64,000 bases of DNA from Streptomyces sp. NRRL F-6492 (lineage in GTDB: Bacteria > Actinomycetota > Actinomycetes > Streptomycetales > Streptomycetaceae), in contig NZ_LGEG01000046.1 of assembly GCF_001280125.1 (NCBI RefSeq), positions 1 through 64,000 on the forward strand. Reading direction: 5' to 3'. The first letter of the stretch is position 1, and every line of letters begins with the position of its first letter. Below are positions 26,091-32,791 of this stretch, piece by piece. Under the pieces are notes generated by a model, which saw only the letters and a program-made list of their open reading frames with translations, made no database searches and was not told the DNA's origin. Made by a program: the position numbers and the translations under genes.

Positions 26091-28115
26091 ATGCTTCCCA
26101 TCAGCCGCAGGGGGTTCGTCGGCATCGGCGCGGGGCTCGTGGCGGGGGCGGCACTGCCGCCGGCCGCCGCGTCGGCGGCGGCACGGGCCGCGACCGGCAC
26201 CCTCACCGACGTCCGGCACGTGGTGATCCTCATGCAGGAGAACCGCAGCTTCGACCACTACTTCGGCACCCTGCGCGGGGTGCGGGGCTTCGGCGACCGC
26301 GCGGCGGGCAACATCCCGGGCGGCTGGGGGACGTTCAACCAGCCGAACCTGGGCGGGCGTCAGCATCCGTGGAAGCTGAGCGACACCCCACCGGCGGGCG
26401 GTGTCGACGGCGAGACCCTCGCGCAGTGCAACGGCGACCTGCCGCACAGCTGGACCTCGCAGCACGCGGCCTGGAACAAGGGGCGCCTCGACAACTGGGT
26501 GACGGGCGTGGGCAACGTCCGCACGCTCGGCCACCTCGACCGCGAGGACATCCCCTTCCACCACGCGCTCGCCGACCACTACACGATCTGCGACGCGTAC
26601 TTCTGCTCGGCGCTCAGCGCCACCGGCCCCAACCGCACCTTCCTGTGGAGCGGGAGGATCGACGCCTCCAGCAAGGACGGCGGCGAGGAGCGGGGCCTGA
26701 CCTGGGAGACGTACGCGGAGGCGCTCCAGCGCGCCGGGGTGAGCTGGAAGGTCTACCAGAACGCCCAGGACAACTACGGCGACAACGGCCTCGCGTACTT
26801 CAAGAGGTTCACGGACGCGCGCCCCGGGGACCCGCTGTACGACCGGGGCATGGGCTCCGTCCCGAAGGCGACCGGCTCGACCCCGGACGACATCGCGGCG
26901 GCGATCCGCGCGGACGTCCTGGCGGGGACCCTGCCGCAGGTGTCGTGGGTGGTCGCGAGCGAGGCCTTCTCCGAGCACCCCTACGCGCCGCCCGGGGACG
27001 GCGCGCACTTCGTCGACCTCGTCTACCGCGCCCTGGCCGCCGACGCCGAGGTGTTCGACTCGACCGTGCTGTTCCTCAACTACGACGAGAACGACGGCTT
27101 CTTCGACCACGTGCCGCCGCCGATCGCCCCGCCGGGGACGCCGGGCGAGTACCTCGACGGCGTGCCGATCGGCCTGGGCTTCCGCGTCCCCATGCTCGTC
27201 ATGTCCCCGTGGACCCGCGGCGGCTGGGTGAGCTCCGAGGTCTTCGACCACACCTCCGTGCTGCGCTTCCTGGAGACCTGGACGACGGCCCTCGGCACCC
27301 CGGCCGCCTGCCCCCACATCAGCGCCTGGCGGCGGAAGGTGACGGGCGATCTGACCGGCGTCTTCGACTTCGCCCATCCGGTGTACGGAGTGCCCGCCGG
27401 GCTCCCGTCGACGGCGAAGGTGATCGGGCAGGCCACCTGCAAGCCGCTGCCGAACCCGGTCCCGCAGGACAACGCCCTGCCCGCGCAGGAGTCCGGCACC
27501 CGGTCGGCGCGCGCCCTGCCGTACCAGGTGAACGGCAACCTGGACCGCTTCGAGTTCGGCTCCGGCGGAAAGATCCTGGCCTGGTTCTCGATGACGAACC
27601 GGGGGACGGAGGCGAGGCGGGCCGCGCACTTCTCGATCCACCCGCACCAGCACCGCGACACGGCCGCCTGGCAGTACACCGTGGACCCCGGCGGCACGGC
27701 CTCCGACTTCTTCAACATCGGTACGGGCTCGGGGTCCGGGAAGTACGACATCTCGATGATGGGACCCAACCGCTTCCTGCGCCGGTTCATCGGCGACGCC
27801 TCCAAGGCGGGCAAGGACGTCGAGGTGGCGGCTCGGTTCGCGACCGAGCCGGGGACCGGGAAGACGGCCCTCTGGTTCAGGATGACCAACGCCTCCGGCG
27901 GACCCGTCACCTTCACGATCCGCTCCAACGCCTACCGGACGGACGGACCGTGGACGTACACGGTGCCGGCGGGTTCCGGCACGGAGGACTTCTTCAACGC
28001 CGTCGCGTACCAGCGGGGCTGGTACGACTTCACGATCACCACCGGCGTCGACGGGACCTGGTCGCGCCGGTACACCGGTCACATCGAGAACGGGGCCCCG
28101 AGCGTCAGCGGCTGA
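26091..28115 (+). CDS. Phosphocholine-type phospholipase C, Tat-exported
   Basis: A 674-aa extracellular enzyme of the non-haemolytic (PlcN/PlcC) family that removes phosphorylated head groups from phospholipids. A Tat signal is evident (SRRGFVGIGAGLVAGAALPPAAASA, residues 5-29 overall). The catalytic phosphoesterase domain carries VVILMQENRSFDHYFGTLRG (near 44-63), CDAYFCSALSATGPNR, and YDENDGFFDHVPPP. Two C-terminal repeats typical of the family follow (from FEFGSGGKILAW and from ALWFRMTNASGGPVTF). The ATG at 26091 follows GGGGCGGGG. A possible PHO box upstream would link it to phosphate starvation. Confidence 0.93.
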   Translation: MLPISRRGFVGIGAGLVAGAALPPAAASAAARAATGTLTDVRHVVILMQENRSFDHYFGTLRGVRGFGDRAAGNIPGGWGTFNQPNLGGRQHPWKLSDTPPAGGVDGETLAQCNGDLPHSWTSQHAAWNKGRLDNWVTGVGNVRTLGHLDREDIPFHHALADHYTICDAYFCSALSATGPNRTFLWSGRIDASSKDGGEERGLTWETYAEALQRAGVSWKVYQNAQDNYGDNGLAYFKRFTDARPGDPLYDRGMGSVPKATGSTPDDIAAAIRADVLAGTLPQVSWVVASEAFSEHPYAPPGDGAHFVDLVYRALAADAEVFDSTVLFLNYDENDGFFDHVPPPIAPPGTPGEYLDGVPIGLGFRVPMLVMSPWTRGGWVSSEVFDHTSVLRFLETWTTALGTPAACPHISAWRRKVTGDLTGVFDFAHPVYGVPAGLPSTAKVIGQATCKPLPNPVPQDNALPAQESGTRSARALPYQVNGNLDRFEFGSGGKILAWFSMTNRGTEARRAAHFSIHPHQHRDTAAWQYTVDPGGTASDFFNIGTGSGSGKYDISMMGPNRFLRRFIGDASKAGKDVEVAARFATEPGTGKTALWFRMTNASGGPVTFTIRSNAYRTDGPWTYTVPAGSGTEDFFNAVAYQRGWYDFTITTGVDGTWSRRYTGHIENGAPSVSG

Positions 28116-28123
28116 CCCCGGCC

Positions 28124-28152
28124 GCCCGGGCGCGGGGTCCCCGCGCCCGGGC
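28124..28152. terminator. Bidirectional terminator hairpin
   Basis: A 12-bp stem (gcccgggcgcgg and its complement) with a ggtcc loop lies between the convergent phospholipase C and DUF6197-like genes. Confidence 0.75.
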
Positions 28153-28160
28153 TCCGGGCC

Positions 28161-28823
28161 TCAGCGGCCGGCGTGCGCGGCGCGGCGGGCCGTGGCGTCG
28201 AGGAGGGCGAGCGCGTCGTCGGCCGTGCGTCCGGGGGCCCGGTTCCACGGACCGATGAGGTCCCGCCACCCCCGGGACCGCAGCTCGGTCATGATCCAGG
28301 CGGCCGCCTCGTTCATGGTGTCCGCGCCGCCGTAGCCGAGCCGGTGGGCGGCGAGGAGCGCCCCGCAGACACAGCGGGCCCCACGTCTGTCGCGCAGCTT
28401 GTACGGGGCGTTCTGCCAGCCCCACTCGGTCAGCACGAGGCGCGCGTAGCCGAGGTGGACCGAGGGCCGCAGCTCGGACCGGCCGACGCGGCGCCAGGCG
28501 TGGAGCCGGTCCGGCAGTACGGCTCCGATCCGGCCGGGGAGACGGCGCTCGACGGGGACCGGAGCCGGGAGCGCGCCGAGCGCCTCGGCCACGAGCCGGT
28601 CCACCGGCACGCTGAGCAGGTTCCGCCAGTCCCGTGCCTCGCCGGGCGGCAGCGGTTCCGGGGCGGGCGCGAGCGGGCCGGGTCCGGGCGGTCCGGGGGC
28701 GGGCGCGAGCGGTTCGGGGGCGGTCCAGTCGGTGACGATCCGCCGCCAGACGGCGCTCTCGTAGAGGGCGGCGGCCTCGCGGTCGAGGGCGTCGGGGGTG
28801 AGCTGGGGGGCGGCGGGGGGCAT
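28161..28823 (-). CDS. DUF6197-like protein
   Basis: A 220-aa protein of unknown function. The C-terminal ~100 residues (LTEWGWQNAPYKLRDRRG, CVCGALLAAHRLGYG, MNEAAAWIMTELRSRGW, GPWNRAPGRTADDALALLD) resemble the Streptomyces DUF6197 family, which usually is only that domain. Here it follows an N-terminal helix and a long Pro/Ala linker, then a second segment (DWRNLLSVPVDRLVAEALGALP). The ATG at 28823 follows AGGAG at 7 nt. A perfect palindrome lies 34 bp upstream. The family name is from memory of its pattern; function is unknown. Confidence 0.65.
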   Translation of the reverse strand: MPPAAPQLTPDALDREAAALYESAVWRRIVTDWTAPEPLAPAPGPPGPGPLAPAPEPLPPGEARDWRNLLSVPVDRLVAEALGALPAPVPVERRLPGRIGAVLPDRLHAWRRVGRSELRPSVHLGYARLVLTEWGWQNAPYKLRDRRGARCVCGALLAAHRLGYGGADTMNEAAAWIMTELRSRGWRDLIGPWNRAPGRTADDALALLDATARRAAHAGR

Positions 28824-28856
28824 CGGGCGGCTCCTGGGCTCCTGGGGCGACACTTC

Positions 28857-28872
28857 ATTCTTCGTGAAGAAT
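28857..28872. promoter_or_regulatory. Palindrome upstream of the DUF6197-like gene
   Basis: The perfect dyad attcttc-gt-gaagaat sits 34 bp before the gene's ATG, at the edge of an AT-rich region. It looks like a repressor operator; no cognate regulator is adjacent. Confidence 0.55.
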
Positions 28873-29125
28873 GTCGGCTTTGCACGCTTTGCCCTTGAGG
28901 GGCGCCGGGCACGTCCGACGCCACCCCCTCACCCACAAAAACACCACTGGATAGATTTTCGCCCTATTTCCCCATCAATGGAATTACATCGCATATTCGG
29001 ACATAACTCCCCAGGTGACGCGACTCACTCCCCACGGCCCGCCGCACGGCCCCGGGCTCCCCCACCCCGTGCCGCGCAAGGAAGTTCGGCGCTTCCGGGA
29101 GCCGACCGATCTTGAATTCCCTTAA

Positions 29126-29155
29126 TTCGGTGATCCATTCACGGAGATCACCGAA
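29126..29155. promoter_or_regulatory. Inverted repeat upstream of the riboswitch promoter
   Basis: A perfect 10-bp inverted repeat, ttcggtgatc and gatcaccgaa, with a 10-nt spacer ends 9 bp before the -35 box of the LysM gene promoter. It could be an operator or activator site, or a terminator of upstream RNA. Between 28873 and 29125 I see AT-rich non-coding DNA with no clear gene. Confidence 0.55.
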
Positions 29156-29164
29156 CTGATCCTC

Positions 29165-29194
29165 TTGTTATTCGCCGCATTACTGGCCTACGGT
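29165..29194 (+). promoter_or_regulatory. Promoter of the riboswitch-LysM/transglycosylase transcript
   Basis: TTGTTA (29165-29170) and TACGGT (29189-29194) are separated by 18 bp. Initiation near 29201 would start just before the riboswitch and give a leader of about 190 nt. Confidence 0.65.
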
Positions 29195-29204
29195 CACCTC
29201 CATT

Positions 29205-29380
29205 CGAGCGGAACGCCTAATCCTGCCACCGCTCGGAAACCTCCCTTTTCACCCGACGGCAGGAGCGGGGGACCCACGAATACGCCGGCCCGGATTCCGG
29301 GACGGCTCGGGGTGCAGCCGCGTGCGCGCGGCCGGACATCTCCCGTCCGAACCCGACAGCTCACCTCGTAGGCGCCGGAG
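29205..29380 (+). promoter_or_regulatory. c-di-AMP (ydaO-yuaA) riboswitch
   Basis: The leader contains the conserved ydaO elements in order: aatcctgcc (29219), gggggaccca near 29268, ggggtgcagcc near 29310, then ccgtccgaacccgacagct (29343-29361) and cctcgtaggcg (29364-29374), which closes the basal stem with aacgcc. In Streptomyces this class precedes cell-wall hydrolase genes such as rpfA and shuts expression off when cyclic di-AMP binds. The ribosome binding site and ATG follow within 15 nt of the aptamer. Confidence 0.9.
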
Positions 29381-29391
29381 AGGAATCCGTC

Positions 29392-30315
29392 ATGCCTGCA
29401 CACGGTAAGCACCGCCGCCCCCGCCGCAGCCACGTCTCCCGTGGTCTCGCCCTGGTCGGCACCGGTGGGGCCGCGCTGTCCCTGCCCCTGATCGCCCCCG
29501 CCACGGCCGGCGCCGCGCCCGCCGCCGGAGCTCCGGAGATCGCCGCCAAGACCTTCGCCGCTCCCGCCGCCCCGGTCGCCGCCAAGGCCCCGGCCGCCCC
29601 GGCGACCGCGCGTACCTACACCGTCGTGAGCGGCGACTCGCTTTCCCTGATCGCCCACAAGAAGGGAATTCAGGGAGGCTGGAAGAGCCTTTACCGTGCC
29701 AACCAGAGCACCGTGGGTGACAATCCGTCACTCATCCACCCCGGTCTGGAACTGACGATTCATCGGGGTTCCGCCAAGGCCGCCCCCGCGCAGCCGAAGA
29801 CGCAGGAAAAGGCGGAGCGGAAGACCACCGCGAAGGCCGAGAAGTCCACCACGACCGACCGGGCGAACCGCTCCGAGCGCCGCGCGGCCGCCCCGTCCGC
29901 CGCCACCGGCACGGGCGCCTCCGCCGCCGCCCCGGCCCCCGCCGCCGCTCCGGCCGCTCCGGTCCAGGCCGCTCCGGCCGCCGCCACCCAGTACGCCGAC
30001 AACCTCGACGGCTGGATCCGGCAGTCGCTGGACATCATGGCCCAGCACGGCATCCCCGGTTCCTACGAGGGCATCCACCGCAACATCATGCGCGAGTCCT
30101 CCGGAAACCCGCAGGCCATCAACAACTGGGACATCAACGCCGTCAACGGCACCCCCTCGAAGGGCCTCCTCCAGGTCATCGAGCCGACCTTCCTCGCCTA
30201 CCACGTGCCCGGCACGTCGATGGACCTGTACGACCCGGTCGCCAACATCACCGCCGCCTGCAACTACGCGGCCGACCGCTACGGCTCCATCGACAACGTC
30301 AACGGGGCGTACTGA
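29392..30315 (+). CDS. Secreted LysM-domain lytic transglycosylase
   Basis: A 307-aa exported cell-wall hydrolase. Residues 1-42 form a long signal peptide (basic HGKHRRPRRSH, hydrophobic core, cleavage near AGA). A LysM peptidoglycan-binding domain follows (YTVVSGDSLSLIAHKKG, about 78-122). Next is a Lys/Thr- and Ala/Pro-rich linker (125-200) and a C-terminal SLT-type domain with the catalytic glutamate in NIMRESSGNPQAINNWD and the structural TPSKGLLQVIEPTF. It should cleave glycan strands during growth or spore germination. Binding site GGAGAGGA. It is controlled by the c-di-AMP riboswitch directly upstream. Confidence 0.93.
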   Translation: MPAHGKHRRPRRSHVSRGLALVGTGGAALSLPLIAPATAGAAPAAGAPEIAAKTFAAPAAPVAAKAPAAPATARTYTVVSGDSLSLIAHKKGIQGGWKSLYRANQSTVGDNPSLIHPGLELTIHRGSAKAAPAQPKTQEKAERKTTAKAEKSTTTDRANRSERRAAAPSAATGTGASAAAPAPAAAPAAPVQAAPAAATQYADNLDGWIRQSLDIMAQHGIPGSYEGIHRNIMRESSGNPQAINNWDINAVNGTPSKGLLQVIEPTFLAYHVPGTSMDLYDPVANITAACNYAADRYGSIDNVNGAY

Positions 30316-30321
30316 GCGTCC

Positions 30322-31626
30322 TCAACGGGGCGTCCCGACGCCCCGGCGCGGGAAGTGCCCGGTGAACCAGGAGGTGGCGAGCTCCGCCACCTCCTCCAGG
30401 GCACCGGGCTCCTCGAAGAGGTGGGTGGCGCCCTCCACCACGGCCAGCCGGTTCTCGCAGCGCAGCAGCGCCCCGGCCCGCCGGTTGAGGTCCAGGACCA
30501 GCGGGTCGTCGCCGCCCACCACCAGGAGGGTCGGGGCCCGCACCCCGGCCAGGCGGTCGCCCGCGAGGTCCGGCCTGCCGCCGCGTGAGACGACGGCGGC
30601 GACGGGGGACGCGGGGTCGCCCGCCGCCCACAGCGCGGCCGCCGCTCCCGTACTCGCTCCGAAGTAACCGAGCGGGAGCCCCGCGACGTCGGGCCGCTCG
30701 GCCAGCCGTTCCGTGGCCCCTGCGAGCCGGCCCGCGAGGAGCGGGGTGTCGAAGACGTGCGCCCGATCGGCCGCCTCGGCCTCGCTCAGCAGGTCGAACA
30801 GCAGGGTCCCGAGACCGGCCCTGTTCAGCTCCGCGGCGACCGCCCGGTTCCGGGGGCTGTGGCGGCTGCTGCCGCTGCCGTGGGCGAACAGGACCAGGCC
30901 GGTGGCCCCTTCGGGCACGGCGAGCCTCCCCGCGAGGACGGCGCCGTCGACCGGGATCCGTACGTCCGTGTCCCGGACGACGGGGTCGCGCGCGGCCCGG
31001 CTCCGGTCCAGACAGGCGATCACCTCGTCGTCCGGCGTCTGCGGGAACTCCCGGTAGAACTGTCCGACGGCGTAGAACCCCTCCGGGGTGCGGACGCCGA
31101 CGGTCTCGTCGGCCTCGCCGCCGAGGCGGGCCGTCCAGCCGGGCGGCGCGACCGGCACCGCGAGGACGATCCGGGCCGCGCCCCGGGCACGGACCACCCG
31201 GCAGGCCGCCAGGGCGGTGGCGCCGGTGGCGAGCCCGTCGTCGACGACGAGGACCGTGCGCCCCTCCAGGGGCACGGGCGTCCGGCTGCCCCGGTAGCGG
31301 CGGGCGCGCTGGTCCAGCTCGGCCAGCTCGCGCTCCTCCACGGCGGCCAGCGTCCGGTCGTCCACCCCGGCCTCGTCGAGCACCTGCTCGTTGAGCACCC
31401 GCACGCCGCCCTCGCCGATCGCCCCCATCGCGACCTCCGGCCGGTGGGGCACGCCCAGTTTCCGGACGAGACAGATGTCGAGCGGGGCGTCGAGGGCGTC
31501 GGCGACCTCGACGGCCACCGGGACTCCGCCGCGCGGAAGGCCGAGGACCACGACGTCCTGGCCCTTGAGGTGGTCGAGCCGGGCGGCGAGCTGCCGCCCC
31601 GCGTCGCTGCGATCGCTGAAGAACAT
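30322..31626 (-). CDS. Phosphoribosyltransferase-dienelactone hydrolase fusion
   Basis: A 434-aa two-domain cytosolic protein. Residues 1-~215 are a type I phosphoribosyltransferase-like domain with the PRPP loop VLVVDDGLATGAT (125-137) and the N-terminal VVVLGLPRGGVPVAVEVADAL. Residues ~220-430 are a dienelactone hydrolase-like alpha/beta fold with LFAHGSGSSRHSPRN, nucleophile GASTGAAAAL, VVGGDDPLV (Asp) and GATHLFEEPGALEE (His). The fusion recurs in actinobacteria, but the joint reaction is unknown. Its stop is 6 bp from the convergent LysM gene; a short hairpin (30326-30345) lies within its 3' end. Confidence 0.85.
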   Translation of the reverse strand: MFFSDRSDAGRQLAARLDHLKGQDVVVLGLPRGGVPVAVEVADALDAPLDICLVRKLGVPHRPEVAMGAIGEGGVRVLNEQVLDEAGVDDRTLAAVEERELAELDQRARRYRGSRTPVPLEGRTVLVVDDGLATGATALAACRVVRARGAARIVLAVPVAPPGWTARLGGEADETVGVRTPEGFYAVGQFYREFPQTPDDEVIACLDRSRAARDPVVRDTDVRIPVDGAVLAGRLAVPEGATGLVLFAHGSGSSRHSPRNRAVAAELNRAGLGTLLFDLLSEAEAADRAHVFDTPLLAGRLAGATERLAERPDVAGLPLGYFGASTGAAAALWAAGDPASPVAAVVSRGGRPDLAGDRLAGVRAPTLLVVGGDDPLVLDLNRRAGALLRCENRLAVVEGATHLFEEPGALEEVAELATSWFTGHFPRRGVGTPR

Positions 31627-31874
31627 GGTCCGAGGCCCTTCCGCCCGTACGGCCGCCCGGGCGGGCCCGGGGAGGAACGCGGTGCCCGTCCCCTGCCCGT
31701 TCCTCCAGGGTAGACGCGCCGACCCGCTCCGCCCGGTCGACGGCCCGGGCGCCCGCGCCGGACGGCCCGCACGACCCGGACGCCTCAGGCAGGTCGGACG
31801 GGCCGGTCGGGGCGGACGGGTCAGGCGGGTCGGAGAGGCCAGAAGGGCCGGTCGGGTCAGGCGGCTCAGGCGGC

Positions 31875-32639
31875 TCAGGCGGCGAGGAAGGCCTCAATGG
31901 CCTCGGCGAGGGCCCCCGGGGTCTCCTCGGGGGCGTAGTGCCCGGCGTCCTCGATGACTTCGAGGCGGGCGTTCGGGTACCAGCGCAGCCAGGTGCCCTC
32001 CATCGCCTCGGTGCCGAGCGCAGGGTCGTGCGCGCCGACGACGAGGAGGACGGGCGTGGGGTTGTCGCGGACGCGCTCGTGGAAGTCGGCGCGGGACCAG
32101 GAGTCCAGGTAGGCGCGGAAGGCCGTGGCGGAGGAGCGGCTGAGGGAGCGGTCGACGAGCGTGCTCAGCCAGGCGTCGCCGTACCGGCCGCCAGTGGTGT
32201 GGTCGATGATCGCGCGCCGGTTGGCCGGCTCCCCGGCGGCTCCGGCGAAGAGTTCCCAGGACTCCCCGTCGAGGGGGAACCCGGCGGCGGAGACCGGTGA
32301 GACGCCGATGAGCGAGCGGACGCGGTCGGGCGCGTCGAGGAGCATCAGCTGGGCCGCTTTGCCGCCCATCGAGTGGCCGATGACGGAGAAGGAGTCCCAG
32401 CCGAGGTCGTCGGCGACCGCCAGGGCGTCGGCCGCGACCTCCTCCATCGTGTAGGCGCCCTCGTGGTCGAGGGCCTCGCCGTAGCCCCGGCAGTCGACGA
32501 AGGCGTAGGTGCCGACGGCGCCGTCCAGGTGGGCGCGCAGCGGGGCGAAGCTGGTGCGGTCGCCGAACCAGTTGTGGAGCACCAGGGCCCTTCCCGGCCC
32601 CTCGCCGTGGACGTCGTACGGAAGAACCCGGCCCGTCAT
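31875..32639 (-). CDS. Alpha/beta hydrolase
   Basis: A 254-aa hydrolase with VLHNWFGDRTSFAPL (oxyanion region, near 20), nucleophile elbow GHSMGGKAAQL (Ser near 89), LLVVGAHDPALG (Asp) and EDAGHYAPEETPG (His near 233). The fold suits ester or C-C hydrolysis; the substrate is unknown. The ATG at 32639 follows AGGGGG; the frame upstream to 32729 is not conserved-looking. It is upstream of the phosphoribosyltransferase fusion on the same strand, but a 248-bp gap of imperfect gtcaggcgg-type repeats separates them, in which I see no gene. Confidence 0.88.
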   Translation of the reverse strand: MTGRVLPYDVHGEGPGRALVLHNWFGDRTSFAPLRAHLDGAVGTYAFVDCRGYGEALDHEGAYTMEEVAADALAVADDLGWDSFSVIGHSMGGKAAQLMLLDAPDRVRSLIGVSPVSAAGFPLDGESWELFAGAAGEPANRRAIIDHTTGGRYGDAWLSTLVDRSLSRSSATAFRAYLDSWSRADFHERVRDNPTPVLLVVGAHDPALGTEAMEGTWLRWYPNARLEVIEDAGHYAPEETPGALAEAIEAFLAA

Positions 32640-32753
32640 CGTGCCCCCTGGTCGCATGATGGCGCCGCCGCGTGTGGACGGCGGCGGTCGACCACCGAGT
32701 GTGACGGCACGGACGCGTGCGGTCAACATCGCCGTCCGCGAAGGGTCCTCCCG

Positions 32754-32785
32754 GGATGCGGGGGCTTCGGCCCCCGGGGCATCCT
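32754..32785 (+). promoter_or_regulatory. TTCG-loop hairpin just before the PP2C gene start
   Basis: ggatgc...gcatcc arms enclose ggggc-ttcg-gcccc. The element ends about 7 nt before the GTG at 32792. It may be a leader hairpin or the end of an upstream transcript; catcct could also be a weak -10. Confidence 0.4.
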
Positions 32786-32791
32786 GGCTGT

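Noticed and set aside
30326..30345. Terminator hairpin cggggcgtc/gacgccccg at the end of the fusion gene
   Set aside because: It lies inside the coding sequence of the phosphoribosyltransferase fusion and leaves a loop of only two bases. It may help stop the convergent LysM transcript but was not listed as a separate terminator.
31740..31874. Possible short gene in the gtcaggcgg-rich gap between the hydrolase and the phosphoribosyltransferase fusion
   Set aside because: Open frames here encode only Pro/Ser/Asp low-complexity sequence, have no start with a ribosome binding site, and are explained by imperfect tandem repeats.
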